The notes under the pieces are model-generated. The model saw only the letters and a program-made list of their open reading frames with translations. It did no database searches and was not told the DNA's origin. A program made the translations under genes and the position numbers. Positions 14,578 through 21,014 of a stretch of 21,164 bases of DNA are shown here, piece by piece. The DNA comes from Gammaproteobacteria bacterium (GTDB taxonomy: Bacteria; Pseudomonadota; Gammaproteobacteria; SZUA-229): positions 1 to 21,164 of the forward strand of contig JAPHRB010000032.1 in the NCBI GenBank assembly GCA_026197015.1, read 5' to 3'. Each line of letters starts with the position of its first letter. Position 1 is the stretch's first letter.

Positions 14578-16428
14578 ATGTCAGAAAGCCTGTTCCCATT
14601 ACTGAATAACATATCGTCACCGGATGATGTGCGTAACCTGCCAGAAACACAACTAAACCAGCTGGCTAATGAACTGCGTCAGTTCGTTATCCAGTCAGTA
14701 GCTAAAACAGGTGGCCACTTATCAGCTGGTTTAGGCACAGTAGAGTTAACTATTGCGCTGCATTATGTTTACAACACACCTGAAGACAAACTGGTCTGGG
14801 ACGTTGGCCACCAGTCATACCCACATAAAATAATTACCGGCCGTCGCGAGCAAATGCAGAGCATACGCAAACATGGGGGGTTATCGGGTTTTCCCAAACG
14901 CAGCGAAAGCGCCTACGACACCTTTGGCGTTGGTCATTCCAGCACCTCTATTAGTGCGGCCCTTGGTATGAGCATGGCAGCAAAAATGCTCGGCAGTAAA
15001 CAGAAAACGGTTGCCGTCATTGGTGATGGTGCCATGTCTGCCGGCATGGCTTTTGAAGCTTTAAATCACGGCGGTGATACGGATACAGACCTTCTGGTCA
15101 TATTAAATGACAATGAAATGTCTATTTCACCCAATGTAGGCGCATTATCAAAACATCTATCAAAAATCATGTCTGGCAAGATGTATTCAACAATGCGCAG
15201 CGGCTCCAAACGTGTATTAGAAAAAATTTCCATGTGGGATCTGGCTCAACGAACAGAGGAACACGTAAAAGGCATGATGATGCCTGGTACATTATTTGAA
15301 GAACTGGGTTTCAACTATTATGGCCCGGTTGATGGGCATGATATTCCAACACTTATTACCATGTTGCAAAACCTGAGAGCTCAATCGGGCCCATTACTAC
15401 TGCATGTCATCACCAAAAAAGGCAAAGGTTATAAACCAGCCGAAGACAACCCCTGCCTTTATCATGGCCTGGGAAGTTTCGACCCTGAAACAGGCAACAA
15501 ATTAGATGCTTCATCTACAAAACCCACTTATACACAGGTGTTTTCTGACTGGGTATGCGATATGGCTGAAAAAGATAACAGACTGATCGCAATAACCCCG
15601 GCAATGCGAGAAGGTTCTGGACTGGTTGATTTTTCCAGGTTATACCCTGAACGCTATCATGACGTAGGCATTGCAGAACAGCATGCCGTGACACTTGCTG
15701 CCGGTATGGCATGTGAAAAAGCCAAACCCGTGGTCGCCATCTATTCAACTTTTTTACAACGTGCCTATGACCAGTTAGTACACGATGTTGCTATCCAGAA
15801 TTTACCGGTATTATTTGCCATTGACCGAGCAGGTCTGGTAGGCGCAGACGGCCCTACACACGCAGGCAATCTGGATTTGAGTTATCTGCGCTGTATACCT
15901 AATATGCTAATCATGACCCCTTCTGATGAAAACGAGTGTCGTCAGATGCTGACCACCGGTTATCAACATAACGGCCCCGCCGCTGTGCGTTACCCACGTG
16001 GACAAGGCCCTGGAATAGAAATCGAGAAAAAATTTAAAACTATTGAGATAGGCACAGCAGAAATAAAACGTCAGGGCAAAAAAATAGCACTGCTGGCTTT
16101 TGGTAGCATGTTATCAGAGGCGCTGATAGCTGCTGAGAAACTTGATGCAAGCGTAATAAATATGCGTTTTGTTAAACCGCTTGATACTGAAACACTTAAA
16201 TCAATAGCGAATAGCCACGAAATAATCGTTACTATAGAAGAAAATGTTGTAGCGGGTGGTGCTGGCAGCGGTGTAAATGAATATCTACTGGCGAATAATC
16301 TACAGAAACAAGTGATTAATTTAGGCTTGCCCGATAGATTTGTTGAACACGGTAGCACTCAGGAGTTACTTGCAGAATGTGGGTTGGATGCAGCGGGCAT
16401 CATTAACTCAATAAAATCTATTAGGTAA
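14578..16428 (+). CDS. dxs: 1-deoxy-D-xylulose-5-phosphate synthase
   Basis: Dxs joins pyruvate and glyceraldehyde 3-phosphate, using thiamine diphosphate, in the first step of the non-mevalonate isoprenoid pathway. I place the start at 14578 (MSESLFPLLNNISSPDDVRN), because a longer frame to 14506 would run inside ispA and add unlike residues. The enzyme is 616 residues, the family norm. Visible motifs are WDVGHQSYPHKIITGR, GVGHSSTSISAALGM, the thiamine-binding GDGAMSAGMAFEALNHGG, catalytic DVGIAEQHAVTLAAGMA in the pyrimidine domain, DRAGLVGADGPTHAG, and AAVRYPRG. The C-terminal transketolase domain is complete. It sits one base after ispA, which uses the downstream product, so pathway genes are cotranscribed. 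Confidence 0.98.
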   Translation: MSESLFPLLNNISSPDDVRNLPETQLNQLANELRQFVIQSVAKTGGHLSAGLGTVELTIALHYVYNTPEDKLVWDVGHQSYPHKIITGRREQMQSIRKHGGLSGFPKRSESAYDTFGVGHSSTSISAALGMSMAAKMLGSKQKTVAVIGDGAMSAGMAFEALNHGGDTDTDLLVILNDNEMSISPNVGALSKHLSKIMSGKMYSTMRSGSKRVLEKISMWDLAQRTEEHVKGMMMPGTLFEELGFNYYGPVDGHDIPTLITMLQNLRAQSGPLLLHVITKKGKGYKPAEDNPCLYHGLGSFDPETGNKLDASSTKPTYTQVFSDWVCDMAEKDNRLIAITPAMREGSGLVDFSRLYPERYHDVGIAEQHAVTLAAGMACEKAKPVVAIYSTFLQRAYDQLVHDVAIQNLPVLFAIDRAGLVGADGPTHAGNLDLSYLRCIPNMLIMTPSDENECRQMLTTGYQHNGPAAVRYPRGQGPGIEIEKKFKTIEIGTAEIKRQGKKIALLAFGSMLSEALIAAEKLDASVINMRFVKPLDTETLKSIANSHEIIVTIEENVVAGGAGSGVNEYLLANNLQKQVINLGLPDRFVEHGSTQELLAECGLDAAGIINSIKSIR

Positions 16429-16676
16429 TAAATGTTAACTGCATTACTCTGTAAGGCCCATAGCCATCGGGGAAAGAGCATCTTTCCCGCTCTGTCCCCT
16501 TATTGATGCCATCAAGAGTTTGGCGAAGTCAATTCGCTACTCTGTCAGCCTTTAGTGGTATGGGTTAAGGGGACAGAGCTCCAAAAAACGGAGTTCTATC
16601 CCCGATTATGATGAACCATAACAGGGTTGAATATTCGCACCTTACTAGCAGCCAGCCACCCCAAAACTATTAGAGT
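16429..16676. other. Non-coding gap between dxs and queD
   Basis: No gene is apparent. Most of the stretch is the palindromic element at 16466-16606. The remaining bases up to the queD promoter hold nothing recognisable. No classic intrinsic terminator closes dxs; the element itself, when folded as RNA, is the likeliest stop. Confidence 0.6.
16466..16606. repeat. 141-bp imperfect palindromic element (family 2, RAYT-REP-like)
   Basis: The element begins ATCGGGGA and ends TCCCCGAT. Its arms, about 40 bases each, share GCTCTGTCCCCTTA (left) and TAAGGGGACAGAGC (right), a 14-bp perfect inverted repeat. Each arm also folds by itself: GGGAAAG-AGCAT-CTTTCCC on the left, and GGGGACAGAGCTCC with GGAGTTCTATCCCC (two G-U pairs) on the right. 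Such GGGGACAGAG palindromes are common in gammaproteobacterial genomes and are often linked to REP-associated tyrosine transposases; no such gene is in this window. Confidence 0.75.
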
Positions 16677-16705
16677 TTGCTAATAATATTAAAAACCGAT
16701 AAAAT
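16677..16705 (+). promoter_or_regulatory. Sigma-70 promoter of queD-folE2
   Basis: TTGCTA (16677-16682), 17 bases, TAAAAT (16700-16705): the same hexamers and spacing as the rpsP promoter. The start point would be near 16712, 40 bases before queD. A weak AT-rich hairpin, AAAAACCG (16691-16698) with CGGTTTTT (16710-16717), overlaps the -10. Confidence 0.72.
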
Positions 16706-16751
16706 TCTGCGGTTTTTATCAGCCCTTTATCATATATACTCCCAGAACAAT

Positions 16752-17129
16752 ATGTCAGCTAAATATACTTTAAAAATCGTTACAGATTTTGCATCTGCGC
16801 ATACTCTCCGTGGTTATCCCGGAGCATGTAGCCGTATGCACGGACATAACTGGAAAGTTGAGCTCGAACTTGAGTCTTCTCAACTTGATGATATGGGTAT
16901 GGCGATTGATTTTAAAGCCATGAAAAAAGCAACAAATGATGTATGTGACCGACTCGATCACCGTTATCTGAACGAAATTGAACCGTTCACCGAGATTAAT
17001 CCCACGGCTGAAAATATGGCGGCCTGGATATTCCAGGAAATAGCCAAACAACTTAATACAGAAACCCTGCGCGTTAGCTCTCTCACTTTGTGGGAAACAG
17101 AACGTGCCTGTGTTACATATAGCGAATAG
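16752..17129 (+). CDS. queD: 6-carboxy-5,6,7,8-tetrahydropterin synthase QueD
   Basis: QueD turns 7,8-dihydroneopterin triphosphate into 6-carboxytetrahydropterin, the second step towards the queuosine base of tRNA. I start it at MSAKYTLKIV (16752), 125 residues, the normal length. A longer frame back to 16677 begins on the promoter -35 box and is unlikely. The zinc ligands His17, His30 and His32 are present (SAH and MHGHNW), with catalytic Cys26 just before them (CSRMHGHNW), His70 in LDHRYLN, and the pterin-anchoring Glu in LWETE (Glu115). The next gene, folE2, makes its substrate and begins 14 bases downstream, so the pair forms one functional unit. Confidence 0.95.
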   Translation: MSAKYTLKIVTDFASAHTLRGYPGACSRMHGHNWKVELELESSQLDDMGMAIDFKAMKKATNDVCDRLDHRYLNEIEPFTEINPTAENMAAWIFQEIAKQLNTETLRVSSLTLWETERACVTYSE

Positions 17130-17143
17130 CGAAGAGACAAAAA

Positions 17144-17938
17144 ATGACCAATTCCAAGCCAATGCCCGATGTACAAAACAGTCAGGACAAACGTCACATT
17201 GCTATCAACAAAGTGGGCATTAAAGATATTCGTCACCCCGTCCAGGTAAAAGATCGTTCTGGCCATTTGCAACACACTGTCGCTAATTTCAATATGTATG
17301 TTGATTTGCCCCATAATTTCAAAGGCACCCACATGTCCAGGTTTGTGGAAATATTAAACAGCCACAATCATCAGATAACCGTTAAAACATTACGCACCAT
17401 GCTAGCGGAAATGACCGAAAAGCTAGACGCTGAAAATGGCCACATCGAGATGTCATTTACCTATTTTGTTAATAAAAAAGCCCCTGCATCTGGTGTAGAA
17501 AGCCTGCTTGATTATGAAGTTACTTTTTATGGAGACAGAGTAAATGGCGAAAATCATGTCGCCGTAAAAGTAGTTGTTCCAGTTACCAGTCTTTGCCCAT
17601 GCTCTAAAAAAATATCAGATTATGGTGCACACAATCAACGCTCACATGTAACGGTTAATGTAAAAGCTGATGACTTTATCTGGATTGAAGATTTGATCGA
17701 TATTGTTGAACAGGAAGCGTCATGTGAGCTTTATGGATTATTAAAACGCCCTGATGAAAAAGTCGTAACTGAAAGAGCTTATGATAATCCGAAATTTGTG
17801 GAAGATATGGTTCGTGATGTTGCAGCACGTTTAAATGCTGATGAGCGCATTCGTTCATACGTTCTTGAATCTGAAAACTTTGAATCAATACATAACCACT
17901 CGGCTTATGCATTGATTGAGCATGATAAAGACGCTTAA
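17144..17938 (+). CDS. folE2: GTP cyclohydrolase FolE2 (type IB)
   Basis: FolE2 converts GTP to 7,8-dihydroneopterin triphosphate, the entry step of folate and queuosine synthesis. It is the family that works with metals other than zinc, unlike FolE. The 264 residues include DIRHPVQVKDRSGHLQHTVA near the N-terminus, DLPHNFKGTHMSRFVEIL, and the signature VTSLCPCSKKISDYGAHNQRSHV, which holds the active-site Cys, and GLLKRPDEKVVTERAYDNPKFVEDMVRDV. In many bacteria folE2 is induced by zinc starvation through Zur, but I find no Zur-like palindrome upstream of it or of queD. It follows queD by 14 bases, so expression is shared. A weak terminator-like hairpin overlaps the stop codon. Confidence 0.96.
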   Translation: MTNSKPMPDVQNSQDKRHIAINKVGIKDIRHPVQVKDRSGHLQHTVANFNMYVDLPHNFKGTHMSRFVEILNSHNHQITVKTLRTMLAEMTEKLDAENGHIEMSFTYFVNKKAPASGVESLLDYEVTFYGDRVNGENHVAVKVVVPVTSLCPCSKKISDYGAHNQRSHVTVNVKADDFIWIEDLIDIVEQEASCELYGLLKRPDEKVVTERAYDNPKFVEDMVRDVAARLNADERIRSYVLESENFESIHNHSAYALIEHDKDA

Positions 17939-17956
17939 AGATTAAAAGCGGTTTTG
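17932..17956 (+). terminator. Weak terminator candidate after folE2
   Basis: CGCTT (17932-17936) pairs with AAGCG (17946-17950), followed by GTTTTG. The stem is only 5 bp with a 9-nt loop and overlaps the folE2 stop codon, so the call is weak. Confidence 0.35.
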
Positions 17957-17971
17957 TCGGCAAATGCACGC
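17954..17971. repeat. Left arm, family 3 repeat
   Basis: TTGTCGGCAAATGCACGC differs by one base from 6503-6520, the left arm region of the palindrome near rpsP. Only this arm is present here, without the adjoining inverted copy. Confidence 0.6.
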
Positions 17972-18045
17972 ACTAAAATGTAGGTAATATTTTGAACGTA
18001 CCTTAGTGCGGCCCTGAAAGGGCAAAGTGCAGGCGCGCGCAGTAA

Positions 18046-18097
18046 ATAAACTAATACAACTGAATATTATTGTTTTCACTTTTTTGTGATCATTAGC
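18046..18097. repeat. Direct repeat copy A
   Basis: This 52-base stretch starts ATAAACTAATAC and ends TGATCATTAGC. It aligns with 18454-18502 at most positions apart from a 3-base length difference, about 44 matches by eye. The pair brackets the REP copies and the rhodanese remnant. Confidence 0.65.
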
Positions 18098-18108
18098 CGA
18101 ACACTTTT

Positions 18109-18140
18109 CTCGTTCCCATGCTCCTGCGTGGGAATGCATA
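18109..18140 (-). repeat. REP-like palindrome, family 1, left copy
   Basis: The 32-base repeat contains CGTTCCCATGCTCCTGCGTG and ends GGAATGCATA. Its reverse complement matches 18378-18409 with one mismatch. The repeat is itself an imperfect hairpin: TTCCCATG with CGTGGGAA. Sequences of this type are known extragenic palindromes in Pseudomonas and relatives. Confidence 0.8.
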
Positions 18141-18152
18141 GGCCTCGATGTA

Positions 18153-18350
18153 CTAGCCCACACTCCGTACGTTTCCAGGTGCAGAGCTTATTCCATCTTT
18201 TGAAATACAACTAGTGAAACCCTGATCATGTAATAAATAAGAAGCTGCTGAGTTATTTAGACCCATGTTGCAGTAAACAACGTATTGTTTGTTTTTATTA
18301 AGGGTATCAATTTTTATGGTGCGAGGTACTGATGACAGAAGTGGAGAGAA
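18153..18350 (-). pseudogene. Rhodanese-domain remnant
   Basis: The minus strand has an open stretch of 65 codons, with stops at both ends (18351-18353 and 18153-18155) and no start codon at its head. It translates to a recognisable C-terminal half of a rhodanese (sulfurtransferase) domain: NKNKQYVVYCNMGLNNSAAS followed by YLLHDQGFTSCISKDGIS. The active-site loop is CNMGLNNS, where intact relatives often have CDTGRRSS; the Cys is kept but the Arg pair is lost. The N-terminal half and any signal or partner domain are absent, and the frame runs out soon after KDGIS. It is probably a decayed gene copy carried between two REP elements. No function is expected. Confidence 0.7.
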
Positions 18351-18377
18351 TTATTAGGTATGTGTTACCTGATTAGC

Positions 18378-18409
18378 TATGCATTCCCACGCAGGAGCGT
18401 GGGAACGAG
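18378..18409 (+). repeat. REP-like palindrome, family 1, right copy
   Basis: TATGCATTCCCACGCAGGAG followed by CGTGGGAACGAG. It is the inverse of 18109-18140 with one difference (GCGTGGG here, GCATGGG there). The copies face each other across 237 bases holding the rhodanese fragment. TTCCCACG and CGTGGGAA pair perfectly in this copy. Confidence 0.82.
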
Positions 18410-18431
18410 CTGAACGCGAATGTTTTATTTT

Positions 18432-18465
18432 GTATTAGTTTATTAGACAGAATATAAACTAATAC
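18432..18465. other. Perfect 12-bp stem-loop
   Basis: GTATTAGTTTAT (18432-18443) and ATAAACTAATAC (18454-18465) are perfect inverted repeats around a 10-base loop. The right arm is the start of direct repeat copy B. There is no T-run for an intrinsic terminator on either strand, though it could stabilise the 3' end of the MBL gene transcript. Confidence 0.6.
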
Positions 18466-18502
18466 TACTGATTATTAATGCTTTTCTTTTCTGATCATTA
18501 GC
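18454..18502. repeat. Direct repeat copy B
   Basis: This copy of 18046-18097 also starts ATAAACTAATAC and ends TGATCATTAGC. It runs straight into GCGTACATTTGC at 18501-18512, the right-edge match to family 3. Confidence 0.65.
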
Positions 18503-18512
18503 GTACATTTGC
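18501..18512. repeat. Right arm, diverged family 3 repeat
   Basis: GCGTACATTTGC is the inverse of GCAAATGCACGC (17960-17971) with one mismatch. With the left arm it frames the whole gap. At 12 bases the match alone is weak; the location makes it notable. Confidence 0.4.
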
Positions 18513-18532
18513 GTTCTAAATACATTTACCCT

Positions 18533-19477
18533 TCATTCAAACTCAGCTTTCTCAACTTCCAGTTTAGCCAGGCTAATATGCCTGCCTATCTCATCATCAA
18601 AACCAGACCAGTCTTTAAATTTAACCAATGCCGCTTCGATTTTAGGTTTCATTTCAAAATCTTCTAAACCTTCATCATTATATTCGGCAACCAGGTTATA
18701 TAATGTATCAAAGTACTCACGTTGTAACTCTACCAGTTTAATATCACCTGTTGGCCCATGCCCTGGTACATAATATTTTTTCTTTAAACTAATTGCCCTA
18801 TCTAGCGCTTTTATCACATCTCTAAAACTACCATCATTCATGCGTAAAAGCCTAAGGTAACCTACATTGTCTCCGGTAAAAAATGTCGATCCTTCAACAT
18901 ACTCAAGCATAATATCTGTGCCACTGTGAGCAATACCAACAGAATGAATATTGAAAGTTAAACCCGCTACTTTTAGCTGTTTACCATCACTGACTGCCAC
19001 TTCAGGGTATGCTATTTTAGTGTCTTTAGTTGCTCCTTCTGTCATGCTAATCATATTATCAATCCATGTCTGTGCCTCCCCCCCTCTGGCTTTTTTAATC
19101 ATCCGCGGATCAGCTATAATTTTCACATCAGGGTAACTTTGCTGAATAATTTCATTGGCCAACCAGTGATCACCATGCACATGAGTATTGAAAATATGTG
19201 AAACAGGCTTATTTGTTACTTTGGCAATTTCACGTAAAACCATAGTCCCTGTTTCATGGCTTGAGCCTGGATCAACAACAACAACCGATTTCTCCGCCAC
19301 AATAAACGCCGGGTTATTCATAAACCCACGATTTTTAGCATTAGGCAATTCACGCGGTCCATGCACAACATAAACAGTAGAATTAATCTTATCTGCGCTA
19401 AACGTTTCAAAAAAATCAGCTGCCATCAGACTTGATGAACAGAAAAATAAAACAAACGGTAAAAATATGTTTTTCAT
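18533..19477 (-). CDS. Periplasmic MBL-fold metallo-hydrolase
   Basis: From the ATG at 19477 the protein is 314 residues. This start gives a normal signal peptide, MKNIFLPFVLFFCSSSLMAA, cut before DFFE, and has a GAG ribosome site 7 bases upstream; the ATG at 19489 lacks one. The metal site is complete: THVHGDH (His99, His101, Asp103, His104), His184 in VGIAHSGTD, Asp203 in FTGDNV and His240 in VPGHGP. The fold resembles glyoxalase-II-like or SoxH/quinoprotein-relay-type MBL hydrolases exported to the periplasm. The substrate is unknown and I do not assign a beta-lactamase role. The gene is alone: a 401-base gap separates it from bamC, and its 3' side faces the repeat mosaic. Confidence 0.87.
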   Translation of the reverse strand: MKNIFLPFVLFFCSSSLMAADFFETFSADKINSTVYVVHGPRELPNAKNRGFMNNPAFIVAEKSVVVVDPGSSHETGTMVLREIAKVTNKPVSHIFNTHVHGDHWLANEIIQQSYPDVKIIADPRMIKKARGGEAQTWIDNMISMTEGATKDTKIAYPEVAVSDGKQLKVAGLTFNIHSVGIAHSGTDIMLEYVEGSTFFTGDNVGYLRLLRMNDGSFRDVIKALDRAISLKKKYYVPGHGPTGDIKLVELQREYFDTLYNLVAEYNDEGLEDFEMKPKIEAALVKFKDWSGFDDEIGRHISLAKLEVEKAEFE

Positions 19478-19673
19478 ATTGAATCTCATTGTAAATTAAT
19501 TAATAAGTAAACTAGTCAACCTGAGTTTCATCCATTATATCTGACCCCAGGCTGGTTGCTGATTCAACTACTGAACACCTTTTCCAGTTTTGTTTTTATT
19601 TCTAGAAAAATTTTCATCTAGTATAAAAGACTCCATCAAAACTATACTTAACGTTTTTTAGCTGGAGTTAATA

Positions 19674-19754
19674 ATGCATTTAATTTATTTTTTGTCTTCA
19701 CTAAGTCATGGCATGAATAACGGCTTCTGCGAGCTTTTAATAAATGCATTTTGA
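19674..19754 (+). CDS. Possible 26-residue small ORF
   Basis: MHLIYFLSSLSHGMNNGFCE plus six more residues, with GGAG 6 bases before the ATG. The N-terminal half is mildly hydrophobic. I recognise nothing in it. Frames of this size are common by chance in AT-rich spacers, so only the good ribosome site and the empty surroundings support it. Confidence 0.15.
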   Translation: MHLIYFLSSLSHGMNNGFCELLINAF

Positions 19755-19814
19755 GCATACTTGTTTTTTTCGACCAACTATCCCCTTTTCTACTTTCTTT
19801 TTTAGATGATGTGT

Positions 19815-19835
19815 AGCCTGCCTGAAAAACAGGCT
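19815..19835 (-). terminator. Weak terminator candidate after bamC
   Basis: AGCCTG (19815-19820) pairs with CAGGCT (19830-19835), or GCCTG-AAAAA-CAGGC (19820-19834) forms a tighter stem. There is no following T-run on the minus strand, so termination would be inefficient. It lies about 45 bases after the bamC stop. Confidence 0.35.
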
Positions 19836-19865
19836 TTGCTTACTAAATAAGCTGGAACACGCAAA

Positions 19866-19888
19866 TTACTTCAATCAGTTACTTCAAT
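19866..19888. repeat. Tandem 10-base repeat at the bamC stop
   Basis: TTACTTCAAT occurs at 19866-19875 and again at 19879-19888, a 13-base period. The second contains the bamC stop codon. It is probably a local duplication that duplicated the end of the gene without changing the protein. Confidence 0.5.
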
Positions 19889-21012
19889 TGCCTCAACAAG
19901 GCATCCCGAAACTCAAATGCGCGGGGTTCTTTAATATCAGAGCCATCTTCCTGACTAATCTTTATTTTACTAACACTAACGCCGGCAATTTGTTCCAACT
20001 TGAGAACCATCATGTCTTTTGGGGCTATCTCCTGCTGTTTTTCCTTATATTCTGAAGATTCAAAACCTTCATCTTCATCAACCACAACATCTTTGCCACT
20101 AAATAAACCGCTGAACCAGCCACTCTTATCTTCTGCTGGTTTCTCAGTAAGCTTCAAATTACCAACCTTAACCGTCAGGCTAGCAGTCTCTTTATTACTT
20201 TTAACAATATCGACACCTAAACGATCCATTGCCACCTGAAGGCGCATCCAGATGGTTTCAGCATCACCTTTAACATCAAACTCACTCGCAGTCTCGTTTA
20301 CTTTGTTTATCCTGGGTTGATAACTGTTATATGAAGCAAGTAATTCAGTCGCCCCTGATTTATTGATTCCGTTAAACAGAACATAGCGATACAATATTTC
20401 ACGCTCTAGAAACGGTTCTGAGTCTCTCTGTACCCATTCGGTAATATCATTAGCAACGCTAATTTGTAATCCGCGATGGTTAATAAACATACGTGTCATA
20501 TTCTTACGCTGACCAGCTTCTACCCTGATTCTAAAACGATCTTTATAATCAGGAGAAAAACCACTAAACCAGCTACTCGACTCCTGTGAATTGTAGGTCA
20601 CCTGATATTCACTCATCCAGCTAGTATCAATAAAACCCAGCAGCTCTTCTACACGATCAACTTCAATACCTTCTGCTGACAGAAATCCCGGTAATGAAGC
20701 CCATACTTCAGCAACTGGCTTATCAATTTCAAGCCAGTAAAGTCGTGAGTCATTTTTTAACTCAAAACCAGTAAATACAGGGGCAATCACTGTGCTTTCA
20801 CCTGATCTGGCTTTATCAGAAGGCTTGGGTAATCGCAGAGCACCTTGAGTGTCAGGGCTTGTCAATTTTGGAGGAATCTCTAGTGCCCGTACTGAATTTG
20901 CCTCCAGGTATTGCGGGCGCTCTTCACCATCTGAACTACAACCCACTATAGAAAGTGAAACCATTAAAATTACAGTGTTTGATAAATTATCAGGTAATAA
21001 ATTTTTAAACAT
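19879..21012 (-). CDS. bamC: Outer membrane assembly lipoprotein BamC
   Basis: BamC (NlpB) is a lipoprotein of the BAM complex that inserts beta-barrel proteins into the outer membrane. The 377-residue protein starts with a lipoprotein signal ending SIVGC; Cys25 would be lipidated, and Ser at +2 favours the outer membrane. It is followed by the unstructured, BamD-contacting segment typical of the family (YLEANSVRALEIPPKLTSPD and GALRLPKPSD). Two helix-grip domains follow (about 80-210 and 230-377), with LYWLEIDKPVAEVWASLPGF and FDVKGDAETIWMRLQVAMDRLGVDI. An extra acidic stretch, VVDEDEGFESSEYKEKQQE, interrupts the second domain. It starts 2 bases after the dapA stop, so both are one transcript; dapA-bamC order is conserved in gammaproteobacteria. 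Confidence 0.93.
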   Translation of the reverse strand: MFKNLLPDNLSNTVILMVSLSIVGCSSDGEERPQYLEANSVRALEIPPKLTSPDTQGALRLPKPSDKARSGESTVIAPVFTGFELKNDSRLYWLEIDKPVAEVWASLPGFLSAEGIEVDRVEELLGFIDTSWMSEYQVTYNSQESSSWFSGFSPDYKDRFRIRVEAGQRKNMTRMFINHRGLQISVANDITEWVQRDSEPFLEREILYRYVLFNGINKSGATELLASYNSYQPRINKVNETASEFDVKGDAETIWMRLQVAMDRLGVDIVKSNKETASLTVKVGNLKLTEKPAEDKSGWFSGLFSGKDVVVDEDEGFESSEYKEKQQEIAPKDMMVLKLEQIAGVSVSKIKISQEDGSDIKEPRAFEFRDALLRQLK

Positions 21013-21014
21013 AA

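Larger units (their letters stand above)
17939..18532. other. 594-bp repeat mosaic between convergent genes
   Basis: No intact gene is present. From outside inward: GCAAATGCACGC at the left edge and its diverged inverse GCGTACATTTGC at the right edge; a direct repeat (18046-18097 and 18454-18502); two inverted REP-like copies (18109-18140 and 18378-18409); and in the centre a rhodanese gene fragment. Small hairpins include CGCACTAA (17969-17976) with TTAGTGCG (18003-18010), and GCCCT-GAA-AGGGC next to it. Confidence 0.8.
19478..19878. other. 401-bp gap between bamC and the MBL gene
   Basis: No confident gene. It is very AT-rich and contains a hairpin at 19815-19835, a tandem 10-base repeat at the bamC stop, and a tiny possible reading frame on the plus strand (19674-19754). 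I find no strong promoter for the MBL gene, though AT-rich stretches at 19490-19520 could serve. Confidence 0.55.

Noticed and set aside
16677..16751. N-terminal extension of QueD by 25 residues
   Set aside because: It would start on the promoter -35 box, so the mRNA would not include it, and the extra residues match nothing in the family.
17939..18532. CRISPR array in the repeat-rich gap
   Set aside because: Repeats are few, of different families, partly inverted and not regularly spaced; no cas genes are near.
18533..19477. Antibiotic-resistance beta-lactamase
   Set aside because: The MBL metal site is present, but the fold serves many hydrolases, and nothing specific to beta-lactamases could be identified.
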